Of a DNA stretch of 64,000 nucleotides, positions 7,319 through 17,525 are shown in pieces. The translations under genes and the position numbers were made by a program. The stretch lies in contig CAVPWR010000008.1 in NCBI GenBank assembly GCA_963709555.1, positions 124,001 to 188,000 of the forward strand, given 5' to 3'. Source of the DNA: Sulfurisoma sp963709555 (GTDB lineage: Bacteria; Pseudomonadota; Gammaproteobacteria; Burkholderiales; Rhodocyclaceae). A model generated the notes under the pieces. It was not told where the DNA came from and did not search any database. It worked only from the letters and a program-made list of their open reading frames with translations. Within the stretch, counting starts at the first letter, position 1. Every line of letters begins with the position of its first letter.

Positions 7319-9345
7319 AAATCAGGAAGGAACTCTGGTTCGGTTTTTCGCTGATGGCGGTGATCCTGCTGACCATCGCCATCTTCATGCCGTGGACGCA
7401 GATGCAGAACGGCCACCTCGGCCTGCTGATGCTGGCGCTGGTGGTCGTGGCCATCATGCTCGGCTTCCCCACGGCCTTCACCCTGATGGGCATGGGCGTG
7501 TTCTTCGCCTGGCTCGCCTATCGCAGCGGCGATCCGAACATCGCCGTGCGCCAGACGCTGGACCTGATGGTGCAGCGCGCCTACTCGGTGATGTCCAACG
7601 ACGTGCTGATCTCGATCCCGCTGTTCGTCTTCATGGGCTACCTGGTCGAGCGCGCCAACCTGATCGCCAAGCTGTTCCGCTCGCTCGAACTGGCGCTGGC
7701 GCGCGTGCCGGGCTCGCTGGCGGTGGCGACGCTGGTCACCTGCGCCATCTTCGCCACCGCCACCGGCATCGTCGGTGCGGTGGTGACCCTGATGGGCCTG
7801 CTGGCGCTGCCGGCCATGCTGCGCTCCGGCTACGACATCCGCCTCTCGGCCGGGGTGATCACCGCCGGCGGTTGCCTCGGCATCCTGATTCCGCCGTCGG
7901 TGATGCTGATCGTCTATGGCGCCACCGCCGGCGTGTCGGTGGTGCAGCTGTACGCGGGTGCCTTCTTCCCCGGCCTCATGCTGGCCGGCCTCTATATCGT
8001 CTACGTGATCATCGTGGCCAAGCTCAAGCCGGAGTGGGCGCCGCCGCTGCCGATGGCGGAGCGCCACATCGACCTGCCGGCGTCGACGGCCCGGCTGCGC
8101 GAGGTCATCAGCCACCGGGCGCTGCCGGGACTGCTGGGCGCCCTCAAGGGCTCGCGCAACCACGGCATCGCGACCGGCGAGATCCTGCGCCAGTTGCTCG
8201 TGACGCTGCTGCCGGCGATCGCCTTCGTCGTGTTCATGACGCTCATCTACCGTGGCGTCACCGCGCCCGTCGTCGTCGACGACACCAGCGGCCTGCAGGA
8301 AATGGGGATGGTCGAGGAGTCGCGGGAAGCGCCATCCGCGCCGGGCGGACTGCAGGAGCCGAAGGCTGAAGGCGTCGAGGAACCGAAAGGGGAGGGCGTT
8401 CAGGAGCCGAAGGAGGAGGCAGGGGCGGAAGGCGTGAAGGAACCGCCAGCGGGTGGTGTCAAGGAGCCGCCGGCGGACGGAGTGAAAGAGCCGCCGGCCG
8501 AGGCCCAGGCACCGGCCGCCGCAGTGGTATCCCCTGCGCCCGCCGCGAAGGCCGAGGCACCCGCCCAGCCGGTTGTGCCGGGCGAGGCCCGCCCGGCCCC
8601 GCTGTGGTTCTGGGTGATGCTCGGCGTGGGCGGAGCGTTGGCCGTGGCCTTCTACGCCATCTTCACCTTCGTGCGGCTCGAAGTCTTCAAGATGCTGCTG
8701 TCCTCGTTCTTCCCGCTGGCGATGATGATCCTGGCGGTGCTCGGTTCCATCGTCTTCGGCCTGGCGACGCCGACCGAGGCGGCGGCGGTGGGCGCGTTGG
8801 GTGGCTTCATCCTGGCCGCGGCCTACAAGCAGCTCAACCTGGGCGTCATCAAGGAATCGGTATTCCTCACCGCCAAGACCTCGGCCATGGTGTGCTGGTT
8901 GTTCGTCGGCTCGTCGATCTTCTCGGCCGCCTTCGCCCTGCTCGGCGGGCAGACGCTGGTCGAGCAGTGGGTGCTGTCGCTGGACATGACGCCGCTGCAG
9001 TTCATGCTGCTCAGCCAGTTCATCATCTTCATCCTCGGCTGGCCGCTGGAGTGGACGGAGATCATCGTCATCTTCATGCCGATCTTCATCCCGCTGCTGC
9101 CGCACTTCAACATCGATCCGCTGTTCTTCGGGCTGCTGGTGGCGCTCAACCTGCAGACGGCCTTCCTCTCGCCGCCGGTGGCGATGGCGGCCTTCTACCT
9201 CAAGGGCGTGTCGCCGCCGCATGTGACGCTGAACCAGATCTTCGCCGGCATGATGCCCTTCATGGCCATCCAGGTGATCGCGCTGGCGCTGCTCTACATC
9301 TTCCCGGCCATCGGCCTGTGGCTGCCGCAGGTGCTCTACAAGTGA
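7315..9345 (+). CDS. dctM: TRAP transporter large permease (DctM) with a long Pro/Glu-rich insert
   Basis: A 676-residue permease that moves substrate from the receptor across the inner membrane using a Na+ or H+ gradient. The usual DctM halves are present: residues 1-250 include FATATGIVGAVVTLMGL and ITAGGCLGILIPPS, and residues 440-676 include FGLATPTEAAAVGALGG and LNLQTAFLSPPVAM. Family members are commonly near 430 residues; here about 190 extra residues lie between the halves, with one added hydrophobic helix on each side (around 300-315 and 430-450) enclosing a low-complexity linker (about 318-425) built partly from octapeptide repeats. The frame is open throughout and both halves look intact, so function is likely kept. 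The insert might form a periplasmic or cytoplasmic tether. Confidence 0.85.
   Translation: MKIRKELWFGFSLMAVILLTIAIFMPWTQMQNGHLGLLMLALVVVAIMLGFPTAFTLMGMGVFFAWLAYRSGDPNIAVRQTLDLMVQRAYSVMSNDVLISIPLFVFMGYLVERANLIAKLFRSLELALARVPGSLAVATLVTCAIFATATGIVGAVVTLMGLLALPAMLRSGYDIRLSAGVITAGGCLGILIPPSVMLIVYGATAGVSVVQLYAGAFFPGLMLAGLYIVYVIIVAKLKPEWAPPLPMAERHIDLPASTARLREVISHRALPGLLGALKGSRNHGIATGEILRQLLVTLLPAIAFVVFMTLIYRGVTAPVVVDDTSGLQEMGMVEESREAPSAPGGLQEPKAEGVEEPKGEGVQEPKEEAGAEGVKEPPAGGVKEPPADGVKEPPAEAQAPAAAVVSPAPAAKAEAPAQPVVPGEARPAPLWFWVMLGVGGALAVAFYAIFTFVRLEVFKMLLSSFFPLAMMILAVLGSIVFGLATPTEAAAVGALGGFILAAAYKQLNLGVIKESVFLTAKTSAMVCWLFVGSSIFSAAFALLGGQTLVEQWVLSLDMTPLQFMLLSQFIIFILGWPLEWTEIIVIFMPIFIPLLPHFNIDPLFFGLLVALNLQTAFLSPPVAMAAFYLKGVSPPHVTLNQIFAGMMPFMAIQVIALALLYIFPAIGLWLPQVLYK
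8347..8502 (+). repeat. Octapeptide-coding tandem repeat in dctM
   Basis: Six imperfect copies of a 24-base unit coding for G-(V/L)-x-E-P-(K/P)-x-x: GLQEPKAE, GVEEPKGE, GVQEPKEE, then a four-residue interruption AGAE, then GVKEPPAG, GVKEPPAD and GVKEPPAE. The last three copies are the most alike, which suggests recent expansion; length could vary between strains. Confidence 0.85.
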
Positions 9346-9376
9346 GGCAACGTCAGGTTCCTGGCAAGGTCCAGAC

Positions 9377-10902
<1,526 letters not shown>

Positions 10903-10968
10903 GTGAGTCCCTGTCGGCGACGGAAGCTACGTAAGTTCGACGACATGGTGGGTAGTTAGAATCGGCCG

Positions 10969-12283
10969 ATGATCGCTGCCCCGACGCTTTCCCCCGCGAG
11001 CTTCTCAGCCGAGTTGCGTCGCCGCCGGATGCTGATGCTGGTCGTGGTGGTCGCGGCTTACGTGCTGTCGTTCTTCCAGCGCTTCGCCCCGGCCGGCATC
11101 GCCCAGGATCTCGCCGCCGCCTTTCAGACTTCCGCCGCTTCGCTCGGCGTGCTGGCCGCGACCTATTTCTACGTATACACATTGATGCAGGTGCCGACGG
11201 GCATCCTGGTCGATACGCTGGGGCCGCGGCGCATCCTGGCGCTGGGCGGGCTGGTGGCCGGCGGCGGCAGCCTGCTTTTCGGCATGGCCGAAACGCTCGA
11301 CGGCGCGCTGGCCGGGCGCACGCTGATCGGACTGGGCGTGTCGGTGACCTTCATCGCCATGCTGAAAATCATCGCGGTCTGGTTCGAGGAACACCGCTTC
11401 GCCACCGTCGTCGGCCTGTCGATGCTGGTCGGCAACCTCGGCTCGGTGCTGGCGGGCGCACCGCTGTCGGCGCTGGCGCAGGCCACGGGCTGGCGCGGTG
11501 TGTTCGTCGGCGTCGGCTTCGTTTCGCTGGCTTTGGGGGCCTTGTGCTGGTTGCTGGTGCGCGATCGGCCCGATGCTGTCGCCGGTACCGTCCCGCCAGC
11601 GCCGACTTTTGATCGTACGGTCATTTTCACCGGCCTGCTACGCGTGGTGAAGAACCGCGCCACCTGGCCGGCGGCGGCGCTGAATTTCGGCATCTCCGGC
11701 AGCTTCTTCGCCTTCGGCGGGCTGTGGGCCACGCCTTTCCTGGTGCAGGGCATGGGCATGAGCCGGGCGACGGCGACGCTGCACCTGTCGCTCTATTTCG
11801 CCGGCTTCGCCATCGGCTGCCTCGTCGTCGGCTCGCTGTCGGACCGGCTGCGGCGGCGCAAGCCCGTGGTCATCGTCAGTTCGCATCTGCTCGCCCTGAT
11901 CTGGCTGGTGTGGCTGTCGGGGGTTGCGCTGCCGCTCGCCGCCAGCTACGCGCTGTTCGCGCGTGATGGGGCTGGCGACGGCGAGCTTCACGCTGAGCTG
12001 GGCCTGCGCCAAGGAAGTGAATCCGCCGGCGCTTTCCGGAATGTCAACCGCGGTTACCAACATGGGCGGCTTCCTTTCCGGGGCACTGCTGCAGCCGGCG
12101 GTCGGCTGGATCATGGACCGGCGCTGGTCAGGGGCGATGGCCGACGGCGTGCGGATCTACGCCCTGGACGACTACCGCTGGGGTCTGGTTCTGCTCGCCG
12201 CGGCGACCTGGTTCGGCGCAGCGGCCGCCTGGCGCATCCGTGAAACGCACTGCCGCAACATCTGGCAGGATCCGTCGCGGTGA
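10969..12283 (+). CDS. MFS transporter (one frameshift)
   Basis: An inner-membrane carrier of the major facilitator superfamily, about 437 residues when read across one inserted base near 11963. Twelve hydrophobic segments are visible; the loop 2-3 signature appears as GILVDTLGPRRILALGG, and SLSDRLRRRKPVV is the matching signature in the second half. After the break the frame continues with MGLATASFTLSWACAKEVNPP and GGFLSGALLQPAVGW. A copy of the 24-bp element falls in the cytoplasmic loop after helix six (VPPAPTFDR). The substrate is unknown. It follows mmsA by 66 bases and could belong to the same operon. Confidence 0.82.
11587..11610 (+). repeat. Dispersed 24-bp element, copy 2 (MFS central loop)
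   Basis: ACCGTCCCGCCAGC followed by GCCGACTTTT, coding TVPPAPTF in the loop between the two halves of the MFS protein, a place where insertions are tolerated. Confidence 0.75.
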
Positions 12284-12412
12284 TCCCGCTTCCCGCCTGC
12301 AACTTTCGCTGGCACAATGGCTTGAAAGCCGGCTTGGCCACCGTCACATTGAGGGGACGGCCATGCCATCCGCCGGGATAGCGGCCGCCATCTTTCCCAA
12401 GGAGTGCGCACC

Positions 12413-12769
12413 ATGAAGGGCATTATCTTGTTCGGCCACGGCGCCCGCAATCCAGACTGGGCCCAGCCCTTTCACCGCATCCGCGACTCCATGGAACGCC
12501 AGCAGCCCGGCGTGCAGATCGAGCTCGGCTTCCTCGAACTGATGCGGCCGACGCTGGACGAGGCCATCGACAGCCTCGCCGCCAAGGGTGCGACCGAGAT
12601 TTCCATCGTGCCGATCTTCATGGCCGCCGGCAGCCATATCAAGAAGGACCTGCCGCTGATGGTCGGTTCCGCCCTGGACCGGCATCCGAACCTCGCGGTC
12701 GATATCGCCGCGCCGGTCGGTGAGGCAGACTATGTCATTGATGCAATGGCGAAATATGCCCTGAATTGA
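12413..12769 (+). CDS. cbiX: CbiX/SirB-type sirohydrochlorin chelatase
   Basis: A 118-residue small class II chelatase that inserts cobalt, iron or nickel into sirohydrochlorin on the way to cobalamin, siroheme or F430-like products. The N-terminal ILFGHGARNPDW contains the first metal-binding histidine and PIFMAAGSHIKKDLP the second, as in short CbiX proteins that act as homodimers. The ATG at 12413 is preceded by AAGGAG at 12399-12404; the in-frame GTG at 12404 lies inside that site and is rejected. The gene sits alone between the MFS carrier and the RND operon, so no pathway partner is visible. Confidence 0.88.
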   Translation: MKGIILFGHGARNPDWAQPFHRIRDSMERQQPGVQIELGFLELMRPTLDEAIDSLAAKGATEISIVPIFMAAGSHIKKDLPLMVGSALDRHPNLAVDIAAPVGEADYVIDAMAKYALN

Positions 12770-12793
12770 GCGTTCTGGCTTGATAATTTCGAA

Positions 12794-12811
12794 TATAAGT
12801 ATATACTTATA
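12794..12811. promoter_or_regulatory. 18-bp palindromic operator upstream of the RND operon
   Basis: A perfect palindrome TATAAGTATATACTTATA immediately before the adaptor gene. AT-rich palindromes of this form are typical of ArsR/SmtB-family repressors (for example BigR/SqrR/YgaV or metal sensors). It overlaps a plausible promoter: TTGATA at 12780-12785 and TATACT at 12802-12807 with a 16-base gap, so a bound repressor would block RNA polymerase. No ArsR gene is present within several kilobases. Confidence 0.65.
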
Positions 12812-12815
12812 CACC

Positions 12816-13886
12816 ATGAAAATTTCCCCACCCAGATTTCATCGCAGCCATTTTGGGCTCCGCATGCTGCTCGCAAGCGCTTGGCTGCCGGCCGCTGCGG
12901 TCATGGCGCAAGCGCCTGCGGCACCTGCAGCCCCCGTCCCCGCCCCCACCCCCGCCGCGACGACCGAAACCGTGCAACTGCGCGAAGTCGGCCTGACTTA
13001 TCCGGCCGAGGCGGTGGTCGAGGCCGTCCGCCAGGCCACGGTTGCAGCTCAGGTTCAGGGTCGAGTGGTGGAAGTCCGCGTCGATGCGGGGGCTCGCGTC
13101 AGGCAGGGCGAGATCCTGTTGCGCATCGATGCCCGCGAAGCGGCCGAGGGTGCTGCCGGCGCCCAGGCGCAACTGGCGCAGGCCAAGGCCAACTACGAGC
13201 GAACCAAGAATCTCGTCGCCCAGAAATTCATGAGCCCCTCGGCGCTCGACCAGGCCGAGGCCTCCTACAAGGCGGCACTGGCGGCCGCCGGCGCCAGCGG
13301 CGCCACGCTTTCGCATGCGGCGGTAACGGCACCGATGTCCGGCATCGTCAGCCAGCGCCATACCGAACTCGGCGAACTCGCCACCCCGGGCAAACCGCTG
13401 ATGACGGTGTTCGATCCCAAGGGCATGCGCGTCGTCGCCAGCGTGCCGCAATTCAAGCTCGCCGACGTCAAGAAGGTCGCCAAGGCCAAGGTGGAATTTC
13501 CGGAAACCGGCCGCTGGGTCGATGCCACCCGCGTCGAAATCCTGCCCGCGGCCGATCCGCGCTCGCACACCGTCACCGCGCGGCTCTACCTGCCCGACAA
13601 CCTGGAGGGCGTGATCCCCGGGATGGCCGCGCGCGCCCATTTCCTCACCGGCCAGGGCGCCAAGCTGACCGTGCCCGCCATGGCGATCCTGCGCCGCGGC
13701 GAAGTTACCGCGGTCTATGTGCAGGACGACAAGGGCCAGGCACGATTACGCCAGGTGCGCCTGGGCGAAGCCGTCGCCGACGGCCGGATCGAAGTGCTGT
13801 CCGGCATCAAGCCCGGCGACAAGGTCGCCCTCGATCCGGTCAAGGCCGGCATCGGCCTCAAGCAGCAAGCCCCGGCCAAGCCTTAA
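12816..13886 (+). CDS. RND efflux periplasmic adaptor (membrane fusion protein)
   Basis: A 356-residue exported or lipid-free adaptor linking the RND pump encoded downstream to an outer-membrane channel. Residues 1-33 form a signal peptide ending AAVMAQA, then a Pro/Ala linker. The barrel-sandwich (lipoyl-like) half motifs are AAQVQGRVVEVRVDAGARV and VTAPMSGIVSQRHTELGE, with an alpha-hairpin between them at about 125-175. No outer-membrane factor gene lies next to it. There is no Shine-Dalgarno before the ATG and the predicted transcription start is only a few bases upstream, so the message may be nearly leaderless. Three bases separate it from the pump gene. Confidence 0.88.
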   Translation: MKISPPRFHRSHFGLRMLLASAWLPAAAVMAQAPAAPAAPVPAPTPAATTETVQLREVGLTYPAEAVVEAVRQATVAAQVQGRVVEVRVDAGARVRQGEILLRIDAREAAEGAAGAQAQLAQAKANYERTKNLVAQKFMSPSALDQAEASYKAALAAAGASGATLSHAAVTAPMSGIVSQRHTELGELATPGKPLMTVFDPKGMRVVASVPQFKLADVKKVAKAKVEFPETGRWVDATRVEILPAADPRSHTVTARLYLPDNLEGVIPGMAARAHFLTGQGAKLTVPAMAILRRGEVTAVYVQDDKGQARLRQVRLGEAVADGRIEVLSGIKPGDKVALDPVKAGIGLKQQAPAKP

Positions 13887-13889
13887 GCA

Positions 13890-16800
13890 ATGGCAGCGCA
13901 AATGGGCATTTCCGGACGGATCGCCGCGCTGTTCCTGCGCAATTCGATGACGCCGCTGCTGGCGCTGATTGCCATGCTGCTCGGCATCTTCGCCACCCTG
14001 GTCACGCCGCGCGAGGAAGAGCCGCAGATCAACGTGACCATGGCCAACGTCTTCGTGCCGTTCCCGGGCGCGTCGGCGCGCGACGTCGAGCAGCTCGTCG
14101 CCCGCCCGGCCGAGCAGGTGCTGTCGCGCATCTCCGGTGTCGAGCATATCTATTCGATGTCGCGCCCCGGCATGGCGGTGATAACGGTGCAGTACCTGGT
14201 AGGCGAAGACCCGATCCAGGCGCTGGTGCGCCTCTACGACACCATCAACGCCAACAGCGACTGGCTCTCGCCCAACCTCGGGGTGCTGCCGCCGATCGTC
14301 AAGCCCAAGGGCATCGACGACGTGCCCATCGTCACCTTGACGCTCTGGAGTGACGATCCGACCAAGTCCGGCTTCGACCTGCAGCAGGTGGCCCGTGCCG
14401 CCGAGATCGACCTGAAGCGCATCCCCGGCACCCGCGACGTCGTCACCATCGGCGGCCCCGGCCACGTGATCCGCGTCACCATGGATTCCGATCGCATGAG
14501 CGCCCATGGCGTCACGGCGCAGGATCTCAAGAATGCCCTGCAGGTTTCCAATGCTTCGCAGCCCTCGGGCAGCCTCGTCAGCGGCAACCGCGAAATCATG
14601 GTGCAGACCGGCACCTTCATCGAGTCGGCCGCCGACGTCAAGCGGCTGGTGGTCGGCGTGCATGACGGCAAGCCGGTGTTCATGGCCGATGTCGCGAAAA
14701 TCGAGGACGGCCCCGACATTTCCAAGCGCTACGTCTGGCATGGCCTGGGCAAGGCCGCCGGCACCCAGGGCGAGCACCGCGCCGGCTACGAATCGCCGGC
14801 GGTGACGCTGTCGATCTCGAAGAAGCCGGGTGTCAATGCCGCCGACGTCGCCAGCCAGGTCATCGCCCGCGCCAATGCGCTCAAGGGCACGGTGATCCCC
14901 GAAGGCGTCGAACTTCTCGGTGACGCGCAATTACGGCGAGACCGCCACCGACAAGGCGCAGAAGCTGATCGGCAAGCTGGCCTTCGCCACCGCCTTCGTC
15001 GTGCTGCTGGTGCTGTTCGCGCTGGGCCGGCGCGAGGCGGTGATCGTCGGCGTGGCGGTGACGCTGACCCTGGCGGCCACGCTGTTCGCCTCCTGGGCCT
15101 GGGGCTTCACCCTCAACCGGGTGTCGCTGTTCGCGCTGATCTTCTCCATCGGCATCCTCGTCGACGACGCCATCGTCGTGGTCGAGAACATCCACCGCTG
15201 GCACATGCTCTACCCGGAAAAGACGATGGTCGAGATCATTCCCGGCGCGGTCGACGAAGTCGGCGGGCCGACCATCCTCGCCACCTTCACCGTGATCGCC
15301 GCGCTGCTGCCGATGGCCTTCGTCTCGGGCCTGATGGGCCCTTACATGAGCCCGATCCCGATCAATGCCTCGATGGGCATGTTCATCTCGCTGGCGATCG
15401 CCTTCGTCATTACCCCGTGGCTGGCGCTGAAACTGATGAAGCCCGCCGCCCATGGCCATGGCGCCGAAGACAAGACCACGGCCCGGCTGATGGAGCTTTC
15501 CCGCCGCATCATGACGCCCTTCCTCGAGCGCCGCGCCCCCCGCGCAAGCTCGAACGGCAAGCCGCCCACCGCAAGCTCTGGCTCGGCATCGCCATCGCCA
15601 TCATCGCCTCGGTGTCGCTCGGGGTATTCAAGCTGGTGGTGCTCAAGATGCTGCCCTTCGACAACAAGAGCGAGTTCCAGGTCGTGCTCGACATGCCGGT
15701 CGGCACGCCGCTGGAGGAGACGGCGCGCGTGCTGCGCGAGATGTCGGCCTATCTCGCCACCGTCGAGGAGGTCAAGGACTACCAGGCCTACGCGGGGGCG
15801 GCCAGCCCGATCAACTTCAACGGCCTGGTGCGCCAGTACTACCTGCGCAGCAGCCCGGAGATGGGCGACATCCAGGTCAACCTGGTCGACAAGAAGCATC
15901 GCGAGCGCAAGAGTCACGAGGTGGCCGTCGGCGTGCGCAAGACCATCGCCGAAATCGCCTACGCCGCCGGCGGCAACGCCAAGGTCGTCGAGGTGCCGCC
16001 GGGCCCGCCGGTGATGTCGCCGATCGTCGCCGAGATCTACGGCCCCGAATACTCGGGCCAGATCGAGGTGGCGAAAAAGGTGCGCCATGCCTTCGAGAGC
16101 ACCGCCGACATCTACGACGTCGACGACTCGGTCGACGAGAACGCCGAGAAACTGGTGCTGCGCGTCAACCAGGCCAAGGCGGCCCAGCTCGGCGTGGCGC
16201 AGATGGACATCGTCGAAACCGTGCGCATGGGCCTCAGCGGCGAGGACGTGACGCCGGTGCATGGCGGCGACACCAAGTACGAAATCCCCGTGCGCATCAC
16301 CCTGCCGGCAGAGCGCCAGGACTCGCTCGACCAGCTGCTCAAGCTCAAGGTCCGCGCCATGGCGGCCTACGGCGGCAAGATGGTGCCGATCTCGGAACTG
16401 GTCGAAGTGAAGAAGACCCTGCGCGACAAGGTGATCTTCCACAAGGACCTGCTGCCGGTGGTCTATGTGTTCGGCGACATGGGCGGCAAGCTCGACTCGC
16501 CGCTCTACGGCATGTTCGACATTCGCGCCAGGATCAAGGATGCACCGCTGCAGCAGGGCGGCACGCTGGGCGAGTATTTCATCAAGCAGCCGAAGGATCC
16601 CTATGCCGGCTATACGGTGAAATGGGATGGCGAGTGGCAGGTGACCTACGAAACCTTCCGCGACATGGGCATCGCCTACGCGGTCGGCCTGGTGCTGATC
16701 TACCTGCTGGTGGTCGCCCAGTTCAAGAGCTACCTGGTGCCGCTGATCATCATGGCGCCGATCCCGCTCACCATCATCGGCGTCATGCCCGGCCACGCCC

Positions 16801-17144
16801 TGCTCGGAGAGCAATTCACCGCGACCTCGATGATCGGCATGATCGCGCTGGCCGGCATCATCGTGCGCAACTCCATCCTGCTGGTCGATTTCATCAACGA
16901 CCAGGTCGCCGGCGGCATGGATTTCGCGCAGGCCGTGATCGAATCGGCTGCCATCCGCGCCAAGCCCATCGCGCTGACCGGGCTGGCCGCCATGCTCGGT
17001 GCCCTCTTCATCCTGGACGATCCGATCTTTTCCGGGCTGGCGATCAGCCTGATCTTCGGCATCTTCGTCTCCACCGTGCTGACGCTGGTGGTGATCCCCG
17101 TCCTTTACTACTCGACAATGAAAACGAGACTTCAGCGAGGCTGA
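13890..17144 (+). CDS. RND-family efflux pump, inner-membrane subunit (two compensating frameshifts)
   Basis: A resistance-nodulation-division transporter of 1084 residues. The first frame is good up to about 14920, another frame carries the protein from there to about 15540 (TRNYGETATDKAQKLIGKL, then DDAIVVVENIHRWHMLYPEK, the conserved helix-4 region with paired aspartates), and the first frame resumes at RKLERQAAHRKLWLG. The two breaks fit one inserted base near 14922 and one base lost from the C6 run near 15535. The C-terminal half has the usual GIIVRNSILLVDF. Because the original frame stays open across the broken part, an automatic call gives a full-length but locally nonsensical protein. 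Substrate unknown. Confidence 0.87.
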   Translation: MAAQMGISGRIAALFLRNSMTPLLALIAMLLGIFATLVTPREEEPQINVTMANVFVPFPGASARDVEQLVARPAEQVLSRISGVEHIYSMSRPGMAVITVQYLVGEDPIQALVRLYDTINANSDWLSPNLGVLPPIVKPKGIDDVPIVTLTLWSDDPTKSGFDLQQVARAAEIDLKRIPGTRDVVTIGGPGHVIRVTMDSDRMSAHGVTAQDLKNALQVSNASQPSGSLVSGNREIMVQTGTFIESAADVKRLVVGVHDGKPVFMADVAKIEDGPDISKRYVWHGLGKAAGTQGEHRAGYESPAVTLSISKKPGVNAADVASQVIARANALKGTVIPEGVELLGDAQLRRDRHRQGAEADRQAGLRHRLRRAAGAVRAGPARGGDRRRGGDADPGGHAVRLLGLGLHPQPGVAVRADLLHRHPRRRRHRRGREHPPLAHALPGKDDGRDHSRRGRRSRRADHPRHLHRDRRAAADGLRLGPDGPLHEPDPDQCLDGHVHLAGDRLRHYPVAGAETDEARRPWPWRRRQDHGPADGAFPPHHDALPRAPRPPRKLERQAAHRKLWLGIAIAIIASVSLGVFKLVVLKMLPFDNKSEFQVVLDMPVGTPLEETARVLREMSAYLATVEEVKDYQAYAGAASPINFNGLVRQYYLRSSPEMGDIQVNLVDKKHRERKSHEVAVGVRKTIAEIAYAAGGNAKVVEVPPGPPVMSPIVAEIYGPEYSGQIEVAKKVRHAFESTADIYDVDDSVDENAEKLVLRVNQAKAAQLGVAQMDIVETVRMGLSGEDVTPVHGGDTKYEIPVRITLPAERQDSLDQLLKLKVRAMAAYGGKMVPISELVEVKKTLRDKVIFHKDLLPVVYVFGDMGGKLDSPLYGMFDIRARIKDAPLQQGGTLGEYFIKQPKDPYAGYTVKWDGEWQVTYETFRDMGIAYAVGLVLIYLLVVAQFKSYLVPLIIMAPIPLTIIGVMPGHALLGEQFTATSMIGMIALAGIIVRNSILLVDFINDQVAGGMDFAQAVIESAAIRAKPIALTGLAAMLGALFILDDPIFSGLAISLIFGIFVSTVLTLVVIPVLYYSTMKTRLQRG

Positions 17145-17236
17145 AGCGAAGTTTCGGCGCAGGCTAACGTGAGCGCAGCGAACGTTAAGCGTAGCGGCCG
17201 GAGCCAAAACCAGATTTCACTCCAAGGAGAATCGCA

Positions 17237-17476
17237 ATGACCGTCAATCGCATCGTCCGCATCATCGCCGGCTTTTTCATCATGCTGTCGCTGGGCCTCG
17301 CCCACTTCACCGGCCAGGCCGATCTGGCCAAGATGAGCTGGCTGTGGTTCACGCTCTTCGTCGGCGCCAACCTGTTCCAGAGTGGTTTCACCGGGTTCTG
17401 CCCGCTCGATACCATCCTCGAGAAACTCGGCGTGCCGGTGCAGGACCCGAGCTGCACGACCGGCCGCTGCGGCTGA
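17237..17476 (+). CDS. DUF2892 (YgaP-like) small membrane protein
   Basis: A 79-residue protein with two hydrophobic helices and the family pattern NRIVRIIAGFFIML, then GANLFQSGFTGFCPLDTILEKLG. DUF2892 is the membrane part of the sulfurtransferase YgaP and also occurs as a free-standing gene beside RND pumps and ArsR regulators. Two cysteines near the end (PSCTTGRCG) may be thiol or metal sites. A clear AAGGAGA precedes the start. Its place after the RND pump and the ArsR-like operator before the set support one operon. Confidence 0.85.
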   Translation: MTVNRIVRIIAGFFIMLSLGLAHFTGQADLAKMSWLWFTLFVGANLFQSGFTGFCPLDTILEKLGVPVQDPSCTTGRCG

Positions 17477-17525
17477 TGCCGGCGGGGGCCTCGGCCCGCT
17501 AGCGCAAAAGCTATAATCCGACGCC

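Noticed and set aside
15342..17207. A 621-codon minus-strand frame under the RND gene
   Set aside because: Antisense shadow of the pump gene with no domain features.
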